Assembly (NCBI GenBank): GCA_049644285.1 | Contig: JBARRP010000181.1 | Coordinates: 11,986 to 75,985, forward strand | Source of the DNA: CAVRXT01 sp049644285 | Lineage (GTDB): Bacteria > Acidobacteriota > Terriglobia > Acidiferrales > UBA7541 | Length of the DNA stretch: 64,000 bases | Reading direction: 5' to 3' | In this document: piece after piece, positions 43,634 to 51,784 of the stretch | Position numbering within the stretch: the first letter of the stretch is position 1 | Layout: every line of letters begins with the position of its first letter | Notes under the pieces: model-generated | What the model saw: only the letters and a program-made list of their open reading frames with translations | Databases searched by the model: none | Told to the model about the DNA's origin: nothing | Position numbers and translations under genes: made by a program

Positions 43634-44629
43634 TCAGGATCGTCCGCAGAGCGCCCGGGCCGCTTCGAACACCGCCTGTTCAGTAGGCACGGTCGCATCT
43701 TCGAGAGGGGGAGAGAAGGGGATCGGGACATGCATGGCCCCCAGCCTCCTAACTGGCCCGTCCAGATAATGGAAAGCGCCTTCAGCGATCACTGCGGCGA
43801 TTTCTGCGGTGACTCCGTACCGTCCATACCCTTCATCGACAACGATAGCCCGTGATGTCTTCTTGGCCGATTCGATAAGAGCCCGCTCGTCGAGCGGCCA
43901 AGTCGTCCGCGGATCGATCACTTCGGCACTGATTCCAACCTCTTCAAGTGAAACCGCCGCCCCGAGCGCCACTTGCACCATGCTGCTTGTCGCGACGATG
44001 GTGATGTCGCGCCCCACTCGCTTCACATCTGCCACTCCCAACGGTATGGTGTATTCCTCGCGCGGCACCGGACCTTTTAACTTGTACATCATCTTGTCTT
44101 CAAAGAACACGACCGGGTTCTCGTCCCGGATGGCCGTCTTCAGCAGCCCCTTCGCATCGTAGGGCGTCGACGGCAGCACTACCTTCAACCCGGGGATGTG
44201 GCTGAACAACGCATGCAGCGATTGCGAGTGCTGGGCAGCCGATCGGCGAGCGGCCCCTAGGGTCGTCCGCATGACCATGGGAACCTTCCACTTGCCACCG
44301 GACATGTAATGCACCTTCGCCGCTTGGTTCACCATCTGGTCCATCGTCAGAGTGATGAAATCGCCAAACATGATGTCAACCACCGGGCGAAGGCCCGTCA
44401 TCGCGGCTCCGACTGCGAGGCCCGTGAAGCCGGCTTCTGAGATTGGCGTATCGACAACGCGATCGGTGCCGAACTCTTCCACAAGACCCGACAGGACCTT
44501 GAATGGCGTGCCGGCTTCCGCCACGTCTTCTCCGAGGATGCAGACCCGCGGGTCACGGCGCATCTCTTCCGCCAGCGCTTCCCGCACTGCATCGGCGAAG
44601 GTCAGCTCGCGGTGGTCGGCTTCAGGCAT
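43634..44629 (-). CDS. 2-oxoacid/acetoin dehydrogenase E1 component, beta subunit
   Basis: 331 aa from ATG 44629 (MPEADHRELTFADAV), overlapping the E1alpha stop by 8 bases. The transketolase pyrimidine-type domain has CILGEDVAEAGTPFKVL, VDTPISEAGFTGLAVGAA with the catalytic-cycle Glu, and VDIMFGDFITLTMDQMVNQAAK. The C-terminal transketolase domain contains IDPRTTWPLD. It completes the thiamine diphosphate site of the alpha2beta2 E1. The nature of the oxoacid or acetoin substrate is not decided by these motifs. Confidence 0.94.
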   Translation of the reverse strand: MPEADHRELTFADAVREALAEEMRRDPRVCILGEDVAEAGTPFKVLSGLVEEFGTDRVVDTPISEAGFTGLAVGAAMTGLRPVVDIMFGDFITLTMDQMVNQAAKVHYMSGGKWKVPMVMRTTLGAARRSAAQHSQSLHALFSHIPGLKVVLPSTPYDAKGLLKTAIRDENPVVFFEDKMMYKLKGPVPREEYTIPLGVADVKRVGRDITIVATSSMVQVALGAAVSLEEVGISAEVIDPRTTWPLDERALIESAKKTSRAIVVDEGYGRYGVTAEIAAVIAEGAFHYLDGPVRRLGAMHVPIPFSPPLEDATVPTEQAVFEAARALCGRS

Positions 44630-45620
44630 AGACGTCCTGTGTGACTTCTTCCGGACTGGGATACGGAGCCGCAAGGGCAAACGCTACAGCCGACTCGATC
44701 TCCGACTTGACTTCCGAATGAATGCGATCGAACAGGGCGCGGTCGGCGAGGCTCTGCTCGATCAGCCAGTCGGTTAGATTCTTGATTGGATCGCGCTCGG
44801 CCATCCAGCGTTGCTCTTCCTGCTTCGAGCGGTAGTACTCACGGTTGATGTCGCCCACATGATGGCCTCGGTAGCGGTAGGTGTTACACAGGAGGAAGGC
44901 AGGACCTTTTCCCTGCCGGGCGCGTTCGACGAGTCGAGCTGCCGTCGCATACACCGCGCGCACATCCTGTCCATCGACGGTCTCCGCGTCCATCCCGAAA
45001 GCAGCCGCGCGCGCCGGGATGTTGCCGGCCGTGGTCTCCGTATAGGGGGTGTACTCGTTATAGAGATTGTTCTCGCAGGCGTAGATCACCGGCAGCTTCC
45101 AGAGCTGCGCCAAATTCATTACCTCGTAGAGGATGCCCTGTCCCAGCGCTCCCTCACCGAAGAAGCAGACCGCCACCTGGGCCGTGCCCAAGCGCTTGGC
45201 AGAAAACGCGGCCCCGGTGGCAATCCCTACGCTGCCGGCCACGATGGCATTCGCTCCCAGATTGCCGGTCGCCGGGTCGGCAATGTGCATCGATCCGCCC
45301 TTCCCCCGGCAGTATCCCCCCTCTTTGCCGAGGAGTTCAGCGAACATGCGGTCCGGAGAGGCGCCTTTCGCCAAGCAGTGCCCATGGCCTCGATGCGTGC
45401 TCGTAATGTAGTCGTCGGAATGGAGCGCCTCGCAGATCCCCACCGCCACGGCTTCCTCGCCGACATATAGGTGAGCAAGCCCGGGCATCAGGGCACGAGT
45501 GTACAGCTCGTTCACCTGTTCTTCGAACAAGCGAATCGCCACCATCCGCCGGTACATGCGGATCCACTGTTCGACAGCAATGCCGGCGTCGGCAGCGGTC
45601 CGGTTCGTGGCAGTGCTCAT
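44622..45620 (-). CDS. 2-oxoacid/acetoin dehydrogenase E1 component, alpha subunit
   Basis: 332 aa from ATG 45620, whose ATGA overlaps the stop of the upstream dehydrogenase; the same frame stays open much further upstream, but that part is out of frame with the real upstream gene. Thiamine diphosphate binding is shown by FFGEGALGQGILYEVMNLA. The phosphorylation-loop region YRYRGHHVGDINREYY and the GKGGSMHIAD segment are typical of E1alpha. It decarboxylates the substrate and passes the acyl or aldehyde unit to lipoyl-E2. Confidence 0.94.
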   Translation of the reverse strand: MSTATNRTAADAGIAVEQWIRMYRRMVAIRLFEEQVNELYTRALMPGLAHLYVGEEAVAVGICEALHSDDYITSTHRGHGHCLAKGASPDRMFAELLGKEGGYCRGKGGSMHIADPATGNLGANAIVAGSVGIATGAAFSAKRLGTAQVAVCFFGEGALGQGILYEVMNLAQLWKLPVIYACENNLYNEYTPYTETTAGNIPARAAAFGMDAETVDGQDVRAVYATAARLVERARQGKGPAFLLCNTYRYRGHHVGDINREYYRSKQEEQRWMAERDPIKNLTDWLIEQSLADRALFDRIHSEVKSEIESAVAFALAAPYPSPEEVTQDVYA

Positions 45621-46498
45621 CTCGCGACTCCTGACATTCGCGCCAATACGTCGAACACCACCGCAAAATCCTGCTTCGCCAAGCCCATGCCCCGAGCCGC
45701 CGTCAGAAACTCGTTGGTCACGGCCGTCGTCGGCAACGGGACATCGAGCTGGCGGCCCAACTCCAGCGCCAGCAACATGTCTTTCTGCATCATGTTCACG
45801 TCGAACCAAGCCTCTTCGGGCATGCGGAGGACGAAAGGCCCTCGGTATTGAACCATCGGCGACCCCACGACGCTGTGCGTGAGAACGTCCACCGCAGTCT
45901 CGCGAGCGATTCCGCTCTTTTCCGCGAGCAACACCCCCTCCGAGAACGCTAGCATCTGAACAGCAAGGCTGAGGTTTGTGGCGACCTTCATCGAGAGCGC
46001 GAGGCCGTTTTCGCCCACGTAAGTGACCTTGGGTCCAATATCCTCCAACAGCGGCTTCACCCGCTCGAAGGTCTCGCGGCGTCCCCCGACCATCACCGAC
46101 AACTTTCCTTGCTCCAGCGTGGTCACGCTTCCGGAAACCGGCGAGTCGACCATATCCGCGCCCTTTTCTCGCACCTTCAATGCAAGGGCGCGGCTCACGG
46201 CGGGGCTGACAGTGCTCATATCGATCAGAATCTTGCCCGCGCTGAGTCCAGCTAATAAACCGTCCGGCCCCTCGGCAATAGCTGCGAGCGCCGCCGAGTT
46301 GGTAACCATCGTCAAAGTGAAGTCGGCCGCGACGCACACTGCACGCGGCGACTCAGCCCACCGCATCCCTCGGTCGATCAACCACTGCGCCTTCGAACGG
46401 GTGCGGTTGTACCCCGTGACTACGTGCCGTTTGTCCAGCAGCCGGTTCACCATCCGGCTGCCCATCACCCCGAGCCCCACAAATCCGACATTAGCCAT
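45617..46498 (-). CDS. 3-hydroxyisobutyrate dehydrogenase-like NAD(P)-dependent oxidoreductase
   Basis: A 293 aa beta-hydroxyacid dehydrogenase. The N-terminal Rossmann motif is GFVGLGVMGSRMVNRLL. The substrate loop is DSPVSGSVTTLEQGKLSVMVGG, and the catalytic lysine is in ALSMKVATNLSLAVQM. The C-terminal helical domain has DVNMMQKDMLLALELG. The family oxidises 3-hydroxyisobutyrate, tartronate semialdehyde partners, glyoxylate or similar. Start 18 bases after the regulator stop and ATGA overlap with E1alpha show one operon. The true substrate is unknown. Confidence 0.92.
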   Translation of the reverse strand: MANVGFVGLGVMGSRMVNRLLDKRHVVTGYNRTRSKAQWLIDRGMRWAESPRAVCVAADFTLTMVTNSAALAAIAEGPDGLLAGLSAGKILIDMSTVSPAVSRALALKVREKGADMVDSPVSGSVTTLEQGKLSVMVGGRRETFERVKPLLEDIGPKVTYVGENGLALSMKVATNLSLAVQMLAFSEGVLLAEKSGIARETAVDVLTHSVVGSPMVQYRGPFVLRMPEEAWFDVNMMQKDMLLALELGRQLDVPLPTTAVTNEFLTAARGMGLAKQDFAVVFDVLARMSGVAR

Positions 46499-46515
46499 AC
46501 GTCACAGTCCCCAAG

Positions 46516-47298
46516 CTACCGGGGCTTCGAAGCTGCCGCGGTGCGGTGAGTCGCAGACTTGACACGCGAATCCTCGCGAACCTGTTGAAGATGAGCCCGC
46601 ATTGCTACTCGCGCCTTTTCGGCATCCCGATTCTCAATCGCCTCGAGGATGCGCTTATGGTGAAATTGTCCGCGCTCCGGACCACCGTCAACATAGAAGA
46701 TTCCCGTTCGCTGTTCACGCAGCAGCCCCACAATCGAATCGATCAGCGACAAGATAAGAGGGTTGGCTGCCGCTTCGGCCAGCGAGAGATGGAAGTCGAG
46801 ATCTGCCTCGATGAACGCGTTAGCGTCCTGCCGCGAGCGGTCCATCACCGCGATTGCCTCTCGCATGGCCGCCAGGTGTTGTCCGTCGGCGCGGGTCGCC
46901 GCCAGCGCGGCGATCTCGGGCTCGAGAATCTCGCGCACCTCGACCAACTGCCCGGAGCCTTCCGGTTGGCCAATCTTGACCATCAGGTCGAGCGATTGCC
47001 GGATGGCCTGGGACGTCCCGTTCGTGATGAACGTTCCGCGTCCGGAATAGGCCTCCACCAAGCCCTTTTCGCGCAGAACCTTAACCGCTTCCCGGACCGC
47101 GGTGCGGCTAACTCCAAATTGCACAGCCAACTCTCGCTCCGCAGGCAGTTGGTCGCCCGGTTTGAGGGCGCCCTTGAGTACGGATTCCTCAATCTGTTGA
47201 ACAATCTGCTCGTAGAGCCGCAACGACTGGACTGTTTTGTACACCAAGTTCCTCCCCGGCCGGCCGTGTCGCAATTCGTGGTAGTCGAGCATCAACAT
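46516..47298 (-). CDS. GntR-family regulator, FCD (FadR-type) subfamily
   Basis: A 260 aa protein. The N-terminal winged helix (residues 27-95) has LKPGDQLPAERELAVQFGVSRTAVREAVKVLREKGLVE. The C-terminal FCD effector domain carries the metal and ligand residues Asp and His in EADLDFHLSLAEAA and further His in FHHKRILEAI and MRAHLQQV. FCD regulators sense small carboxylates. It is the first gene of the dehydrogenase operon and a palindrome lies 56 bases upstream, so self-repression relieved by a pathway acid is likely. Confidence 0.93.
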   Translation of the reverse strand: MLMLDYHELRHGRPGRNLVYKTVQSLRLYEQIVQQIEESVLKGALKPGDQLPAERELAVQFGVSRTAVREAVKVLREKGLVEAYSGRGTFITNGTSQAIRQSLDLMVKIGQPEGSGQLVEVREILEPEIAALAATRADGQHLAAMREAIAVMDRSRQDANAFIEADLDFHLSLAEAAANPLILSLIDSIVGLLREQRTGIFYVDGGPERGQFHHKRILEAIENRDAEKARVAMRAHLQQVREDSRVKSATHRTAAASKPR

Positions 47299-47353
47299 TG
47301 AATGTCGAAATCCTCACGATCAATACCTCTCCTCGCTTTGCAGGCTTCCTATA

Positions 47354-47370
47354 CGGTGGTATAGCCACCG
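47354..47370. promoter_or_regulatory. Likely GntR operator CGGTGG-TATAG-CCACCG
   Basis: A perfect 6-base inverted repeat around TATAG, in the 112-base gap between the aldehyde dehydrogenase stop and the gntR start, followed by a GGTACC six bases later. FCD-type regulators bind short palindromes with TGGT/ACCA-like cores, which this resembles. Confidence 0.55.
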
Positions 47371-47410
47371 GACACGGTACCACATCGGCTAGACTCCGCG
47401 CAAAGTCTTC

Positions 47411-48784
47411 TTATTTACCTTCTTGGATCCAGACCGTCTTGATATTTGTGAACTCCCGAATCCCGTAAACCGAGAGTTCCCGTCCGTGGCCTGAATACTT
47501 GACGCCGCCAAAGGGAAGGCGCGGATCGGAAGCCACCATGCGGTTTATAAAAACCATTCCTGCTTCGAGTTCGTTTATCAAGCGCTCGCGCTCCGCCTCG
47601 TCATTCGTCCACGCGCTCGCTCCTAGCCCGAACCGGCTGTCATTCGCAATCCGAATCGCGTCATCGAGGTTCCTCGCCCGGAACACACACGCTACTGGAC
47701 CGAATAGCTCCTCGGAGTATCCTGGCGAGTTCTTAGGAATGTTCGTTAACACCGTGGCCGCATAGAAATTTCCGGGGCGTTCGACAGGCTTGCCGCCTGT
47801 CAAAAGGCGTGCACCTGCCTTGATCGTCTTTTGGACGTCGTCGTTGAGGCTGACGACAGCGTCTGCGGTGGCTAGCGGACCCAGTTCGGTGGTTGCATCC
47901 ATGGGATCCCCCACCTTGAGTGCCTCCATCTTCTTCACAAACTTACGTTCAAACTCGTCCGCAATCGGCTCCGCAATGATAAAGCGCTTGGCCGCAATGC
48001 ACGACTGGCCATTGTTTTGAACTCGTGCCTTGACGGCGGTTGTCACCGCCTCGTCGAGATTTGCGCTGGGCATCACAATAAAAGGATCGCTGCCGCCCAG
48101 CTCCAGAACCACCTTCTTGATCCTCTTTGCCGCTGCGACCCCTACTTGGATGCCCGCTCCCTCGCTCCCGGTGAGGGTAGCCGCCACAACGCGCGGATCA
48201 GCAAGGATTCCGTCGACCTTGTCGGCGCCAATCAGCAGCGTTTGAAATACCCCTTCCGGAAACCCTGCTCTTCGCACGATTTCCTCGATCATGAGCGCGC
48301 ATTGCGGGACATTCGATGCGTGCTTCAGGAGCCCCACGTTGCCCGCCATAAGACCGGGGGCCACGAATCGAAAAACCTGCCAAAACGGAAAGTTCCAGGG
48401 CATCACCGCCAGGATCGGCCCAAGCGGTTGGTAACGAATGTAGCTTCGCTTCGCCGGTGTCTCGACCGCTTCATCGGCGAGAAACCGTTCGGCGTTTTCC
48501 GCATAATATCTGCACGCCCAAGCGCACTTAGCGGCTTCTTCCACAGCGGCACGATGTGGCTTGCCCATCTCCGTGGTCATCAGTCGGCCGAAAGATTCCT
48601 TCTCTGCGTCGAGAATTTCTGCCGCCTTGCACATCATTCGCGCACGTTCTGCGAATGAGAGTTTACGATAGCTGGAAAATGTGTCAGCGGCGCGCTGAAG
48701 CTTCTCCTCAATCTGTGAATCCGACAAAGGCTGAAATGTCCTCAGCACCTCGCCGTTCGCAGGGTTGATAGTCGCAATTGCCAT
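47411..48784 (-). CDS. NAD(P)-dependent aldehyde dehydrogenase, succinate-semialdehyde type
   Basis: 457 aa from ATG 48784, which has GGGAGGT upstream; an upstream in-frame extension is basic and discarded. Catalytic Cys lies in NNGQSCIAAKR and the general-base Glu in VVLELGGSDPF. Substrate and cofactor segments GPILAVMPWNFPFWQVFRF and LTGSEGAGIQVG match the short GabD1-like succinate-semialdehyde dehydrogenases, which lack the N-terminal extension of GabD. It lies upstream of the gntR operon on the same strand with its own leader and may feed or drain the same pathway. Confidence 0.92.
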   Translation of the reverse strand: MAIATINPANGEVLRTFQPLSDSQIEEKLQRAADTFSSYRKLSFAERARMMCKAAEILDAEKESFGRLMTTEMGKPHRAAVEEAAKCAWACRYYAENAERFLADEAVETPAKRSYIRYQPLGPILAVMPWNFPFWQVFRFVAPGLMAGNVGLLKHASNVPQCALMIEEIVRRAGFPEGVFQTLLIGADKVDGILADPRVVAATLTGSEGAGIQVGVAAAKRIKKVVLELGGSDPFIVMPSANLDEAVTTAVKARVQNNGQSCIAAKRFIIAEPIADEFERKFVKKMEALKVGDPMDATTELGPLATADAVVSLNDDVQKTIKAGARLLTGGKPVERPGNFYAATVLTNIPKNSPGYSEELFGPVACVFRARNLDDAIRIANDSRFGLGASAWTNDEAERERLINELEAGMVFINRMVASDPRLPFGGVKYSGHGRELSVYGIREFTNIKTVWIQEGK

Positions 48785-49264
48785 TTCTGCTTGACCTCCC
48801 AGAGCTTGCGTGCTGCCTCGAGTTGGAGCGGTTGCCGACTGGAGGATTTTTCTCCAAACCAACCTATCCGCTTTGGTCCGACCGCCGCACTACCTTATCA
48901 AAATCCTCTCCAAAAATCCCTTTGCACACGAACTTTTCAGATGGTGGTAGAGCGGCTTAACCCGCCTATTCCCTTCTTCGATTGGCCGGGCATTGTATTT
49001 CGCTGGGTGGTGGAGGGGTCGAACCAGGCCGCTCGGGGCCTTTGCATCCTTGAGCGATCGCAAAGTGCGATCCAGTTGGGTCTGAGGCGTATGTTTTGGT
49101 GCTCGCGGGCAGGTCTCGAAAAAAACCCGGCCGTAAGGCCGCTTCACGTGAGTCGCGTATGGATAAAGCGAGATAGCAAGTGGGTGATGGCCATAAGCTA
49201 TCAGGCGACGATTCAGTCTGCTCCCGCCCAAGCTGATTAGGACTCCAGACTTGGCTGGACTCCT
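48785..49264. other. 480-base spacer, no gene supported
   Basis: A minus-strand frame of 113 codons (48890-49231) lacks motifs and a ribosome binding site and runs through a terminator, so it is not called. The region holds the terminator at 49119-49141 and otherwise nothing recognised. Confidence 0.55.
49119..49141 (-). terminator. Intrinsic terminator ending the 49-60 kb operon
   Basis: On the minus strand a CGGCC-TTAC-GGCCG hairpin is followed by GGG and seven T residues. It lies about 125 bases after the stop of the 2Fe-2S protein gene, so it likely ends transcription of that gene and perhaps of the whole upstream catabolic run. Confidence 0.75.
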
Positions 49265-49726
49265 TCAGGCCCTTGCCGCCTTTCGTATCGCCGCCACAAT
49301 CCTCGGGTGTGTTCCACAGCGGCAGATGTTACCTTCCATGAATTGCGAAATCTCAACCTCCGAGGGATTCCGGTTCTTGTTTAGGAGCGCGACACCCGTC
49401 ATGATCATCCCCGAGGTGCAATAGGCGCATTGCATGGCGCCTTCCTCAAGGAATGCTTGCTGCAGCGGGTGCAGTTGGTCGCCTTTCGCCAGGCCCTCAA
49501 TCGTTGTGATTTGCTTCTGCCCGACTGCCCCGACCGGTGTGATACATGACCTGCGAGGGTTTCCATCGATGAGCACCGTGCAGGCGCCGCACTGGCCTTC
49601 GCCGCAGCCGTATCTGCTTCCCGTCAAATCGAGTTGCTCACGTAGCACGAAAAGCAGGCTGGCCTGCGAATCCGCGTCGATGTCGTGGGTGCTTCCATTT
49701 ACGTTTAATTGTTTGATTCTAGCCAT
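49265..49726 (-). CDS. (2Fe-2S)-binding small subunit of a molybdenum hydroxylase
   Basis: A 153 aa protein with both expected clusters. The plant-ferredoxin-type site uses Cys41, 46, 49 and 61 (CGEGQCGACTVL, RRSC). The second site uses Cys100, 103, 135 and 137 (QCAYC, ICRCGTHPRI). This is the small subunit of xanthine-dehydrogenase/isoquinoline-1-oxidoreductase-type enzymes, which pass electrons from a molybdopterin subunit. No large Mo-binding or FAD subunit is adjacent on either side, so it is an orphan here. It might serve an oxidoreductase elsewhere. Confidence 0.92.
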   Translation of the reverse strand: MARIKQLNVNGSTHDIDADSQASLLFVLREQLDLTGSRYGCGEGQCGACTVLIDGNPRRSCITPVGAVGQKQITTIEGLAKGDQLHPLQQAFLEEGAMQCAYCTSGMIMTGVALLNKNRNPSEVEISQFMEGNICRCGTHPRIVAAIRKAARA

Positions 49727-49863
49727 TGAAAATCTCGCTGTCGGAGGAGTTTTGTCCCTAAAGCCCGCGGCTACTCTTGCCAGCTTACCATATCATTGGT
49801 GGCGTGTTTCCTCCTTGCTGGGTCGTCGCCAGCCCGTGTTTCAGCGGAATTGCTGCTAATCAC

Positions 49864-51780
49864 TTAGGGCCCTGGCGACGCTCCGTGGATCCGGAAGATC
49901 CGTAAAGAAGACTTCGGTGCGTATAGCTCTTCGACCAGGGCTGCCCGCCGCTCGAGAACCTTGCGCTGATTCAGCGAACCTTTATCCGTGACTTCGCCGC
50001 CATCGAGCGACGGCGGTTCTTCCAGCAGAATCGCTCGCACAACCCGTCTGGAGCTGCCGGTGGACTCCGCAGCAAAGCCCTCCAGCAGGGTTTGGAACCG
50101 CGTGCGCACAGCCGCATGGTTCAGAATTTCCCCCGCCGGTATACCGGAAGAAAGGTCCGGACAAATAGCACGGCAAGCGTCCAGGTCCGCAAAGATCAGC
50201 ATCCCCACATCATCGCGGTCATAGCCCGCAATGACGACGTCCCGAACGAAGGGCGCGAAGTAGCTGAGGATTCTCGCGCGCAGCGGGCCGACGCTGACCC
50301 GGGTCCCGGTCGCCAGCTTGAAGTCTTCGGAAAGGCGCCCATCAAAGACGAAGCCTTTGTTGACGTCATTCGGATCCAAGAAGCGGACCGCATCGCCCAA
50401 CTTGTAGAAGCCTTCCTCATCGAAGGCCTGCTGCGTTAACTGCGGCTGGCGCCAGTAACCTGGTGTGATGTTCGGTCCTCGAACTCGCATTTCCAGTTTG
50501 TCGCCCTGTTTCACCAGCTTGGCCTCGACGCCTGGGATGGGGATGCCAATGATTCCCGCTTGATCCGTCTCCCAGGTCGTCTGTATGGCCATTGGGGCTG
50601 TCTCGGTGGCGCCGAGGCCGGTGACCATGATCACGCGCTCGCCGCAGGCCTCAAGCGCCAGCTCCCGATAGGCATTCCAAACAGGTTGCGACAAACCTGC
50701 CGCGGCATAGAACAGCAGGCGAAGCCGGCTGAAAAAGGTCTCACGGAACCGGCGATCGGCCCTCAGGTGCGGCAGCAAGTCCTCGTAGCCTTTCGGAACA
50801 TTGAAATAGGCGGTAGTAGCGATCTCCCGCAGGTTGTGAACGCTCTCCCTGATGAATTCGGGGCCCGGCTTCCCGTCATCTATATAGTAGCTTCCACCGT
50901 TATACAGAGAGATTCCAATGTTGTGGTTCCCCCCGAAGGTGTGGTTCCACGGCAACCAATCCACAAGAACCGGCGGCTCGTCCTGCAGAAAACAAAACAC
51001 CTGAGCGATCTGCTGCTGGTTGGAACACAGCATCCGATGCGTATTGATGACTCCTTTCGGCATCCCGGTCGAGCCGGAGGTGAAAAGAATTTTTGCGACG
51101 TCGTCCGTATCGATCTGTTCGTGAGCGGCTTCGACCGAAGAAGTCGCCGGTGTGGCCGCAAGCTCGCTGAACAACGTGGCCTTCTGGCCGCTGTCAGGCG
51201 CGCTGGTTACGACCAGCTCCAGTTCCTCGTAGACGACTGCCTCGATGGCGCGGCGATATCGCTGGCCACTCGAGGCAAAGATGAGCCCAGGAGTCAGGAG
51301 ATTCAACAGGTGACGCAGCTGGGTGAAATCCTTCGAGACCAGCGAATAAACGGGCGAGAGATGCGCCGTGGGAATTCCGACGTGTTGCCCCGCCAGCATC
51401 AGCAGTAAATGCTCAAGGTCGTTTTCCGACAGGATCACGACTGGGCGATCGGCAGAGAGCCCTCGATCGAGAAGCGCTTGCCCGATGCTTCGCACCGCCG
51501 CCAGCACTTGTGCATACGTCAGCCGGCGCCATCCCCCACCCGCCTCACGTTTGGCTGCACAGATTCTGTCCGGAGCCACTTTCGCCCAGTGAGTGAGGCG
51601 ATCGGTGAGAACTTTGGGATACGCTCCCAGAGCTTCATCGGCTCGAACCAGTAAGGCTCCACCAGTAAGGTGTTGGACGGACGCTCCGGAAGTGCGCAAC
51701 CGCACCTGCCGCACGCGCTGCGTCGCTCCGGTGATCGGAGTAGTCTCCTTTGCCTTTGCCGGCCGCAGATCCGCACCCAT
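49864..51780 (-). CDS. Feruloyl-CoA-synthase-like acyl-CoA ligase
   Basis: A 638 aa adenylate-forming enzyme. The P-loop-like motif is ILFTSGSTGMPKGVINTH, followed by WLPWNHTFGGNHN, which is typical of feruloyl-CoA synthases, then VTGLGATETAP and the hinge region DGRLSEDFKLATGTRVSVGPLR. The C-terminal region is GGEVTDKGSLNQRKVLERR. It couples an aromatic or beta-keto acid to CoA with ATP. Start is 4 bases after the previous stop, so it is cotranscribed with the carboxylase-like genes. By analogy with benzoylacetate-CoA ligase it may take the carboxylated product. Confidence 0.88.
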   Translation of the reverse strand: MGADLRPAKAKETTPITGATQRVRQVRLRTSGASVQHLTGGALLVRADEALGAYPKVLTDRLTHWAKVAPDRICAAKREAGGGWRRLTYAQVLAAVRSIGQALLDRGLSADRPVVILSENDLEHLLLMLAGQHVGIPTAHLSPVYSLVSKDFTQLRHLLNLLTPGLIFASSGQRYRRAIEAVVYEELELVVTSAPDSGQKATLFSELAATPATSSVEAAHEQIDTDDVAKILFTSGSTGMPKGVINTHRMLCSNQQQIAQVFCFLQDEPPVLVDWLPWNHTFGGNHNIGISLYNGGSYYIDDGKPGPEFIRESVHNLREIATTAYFNVPKGYEDLLPHLRADRRFRETFFSRLRLLFYAAAGLSQPVWNAYRELALEACGERVIMVTGLGATETAPMAIQTTWETDQAGIIGIPIPGVEAKLVKQGDKLEMRVRGPNITPGYWRQPQLTQQAFDEEGFYKLGDAVRFLDPNDVNKGFVFDGRLSEDFKLATGTRVSVGPLRARILSYFAPFVRDVVIAGYDRDDVGMLIFADLDACRAICPDLSSGIPAGEILNHAAVRTRFQTLLEGFAAESTGSSRRVVRAILLEEPPSLDGGEVTDKGSLNQRKVLERRAALVEELYAPKSSLRIFRIHGASPGP

Positions 51781-51784
51781 GGCG

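Noticed and set aside
44622..46337. 571-codon version of E1alpha
   Set aside because: The first 239 codons are a shadow of the hydroxyacid dehydrogenase; E1alpha starts at the coupled ATG at 45620.
49005..49030. tRNA on the minus strand suggested by GGTTCGACCCC
   Set aside because: The flanking bases do not pair as a T stem, and no anticodon or acceptor arm can be drawn.
48890..49231. 113-codon minus-strand gene
   Set aside because: It runs through an intrinsic terminator and lacks any family feature.
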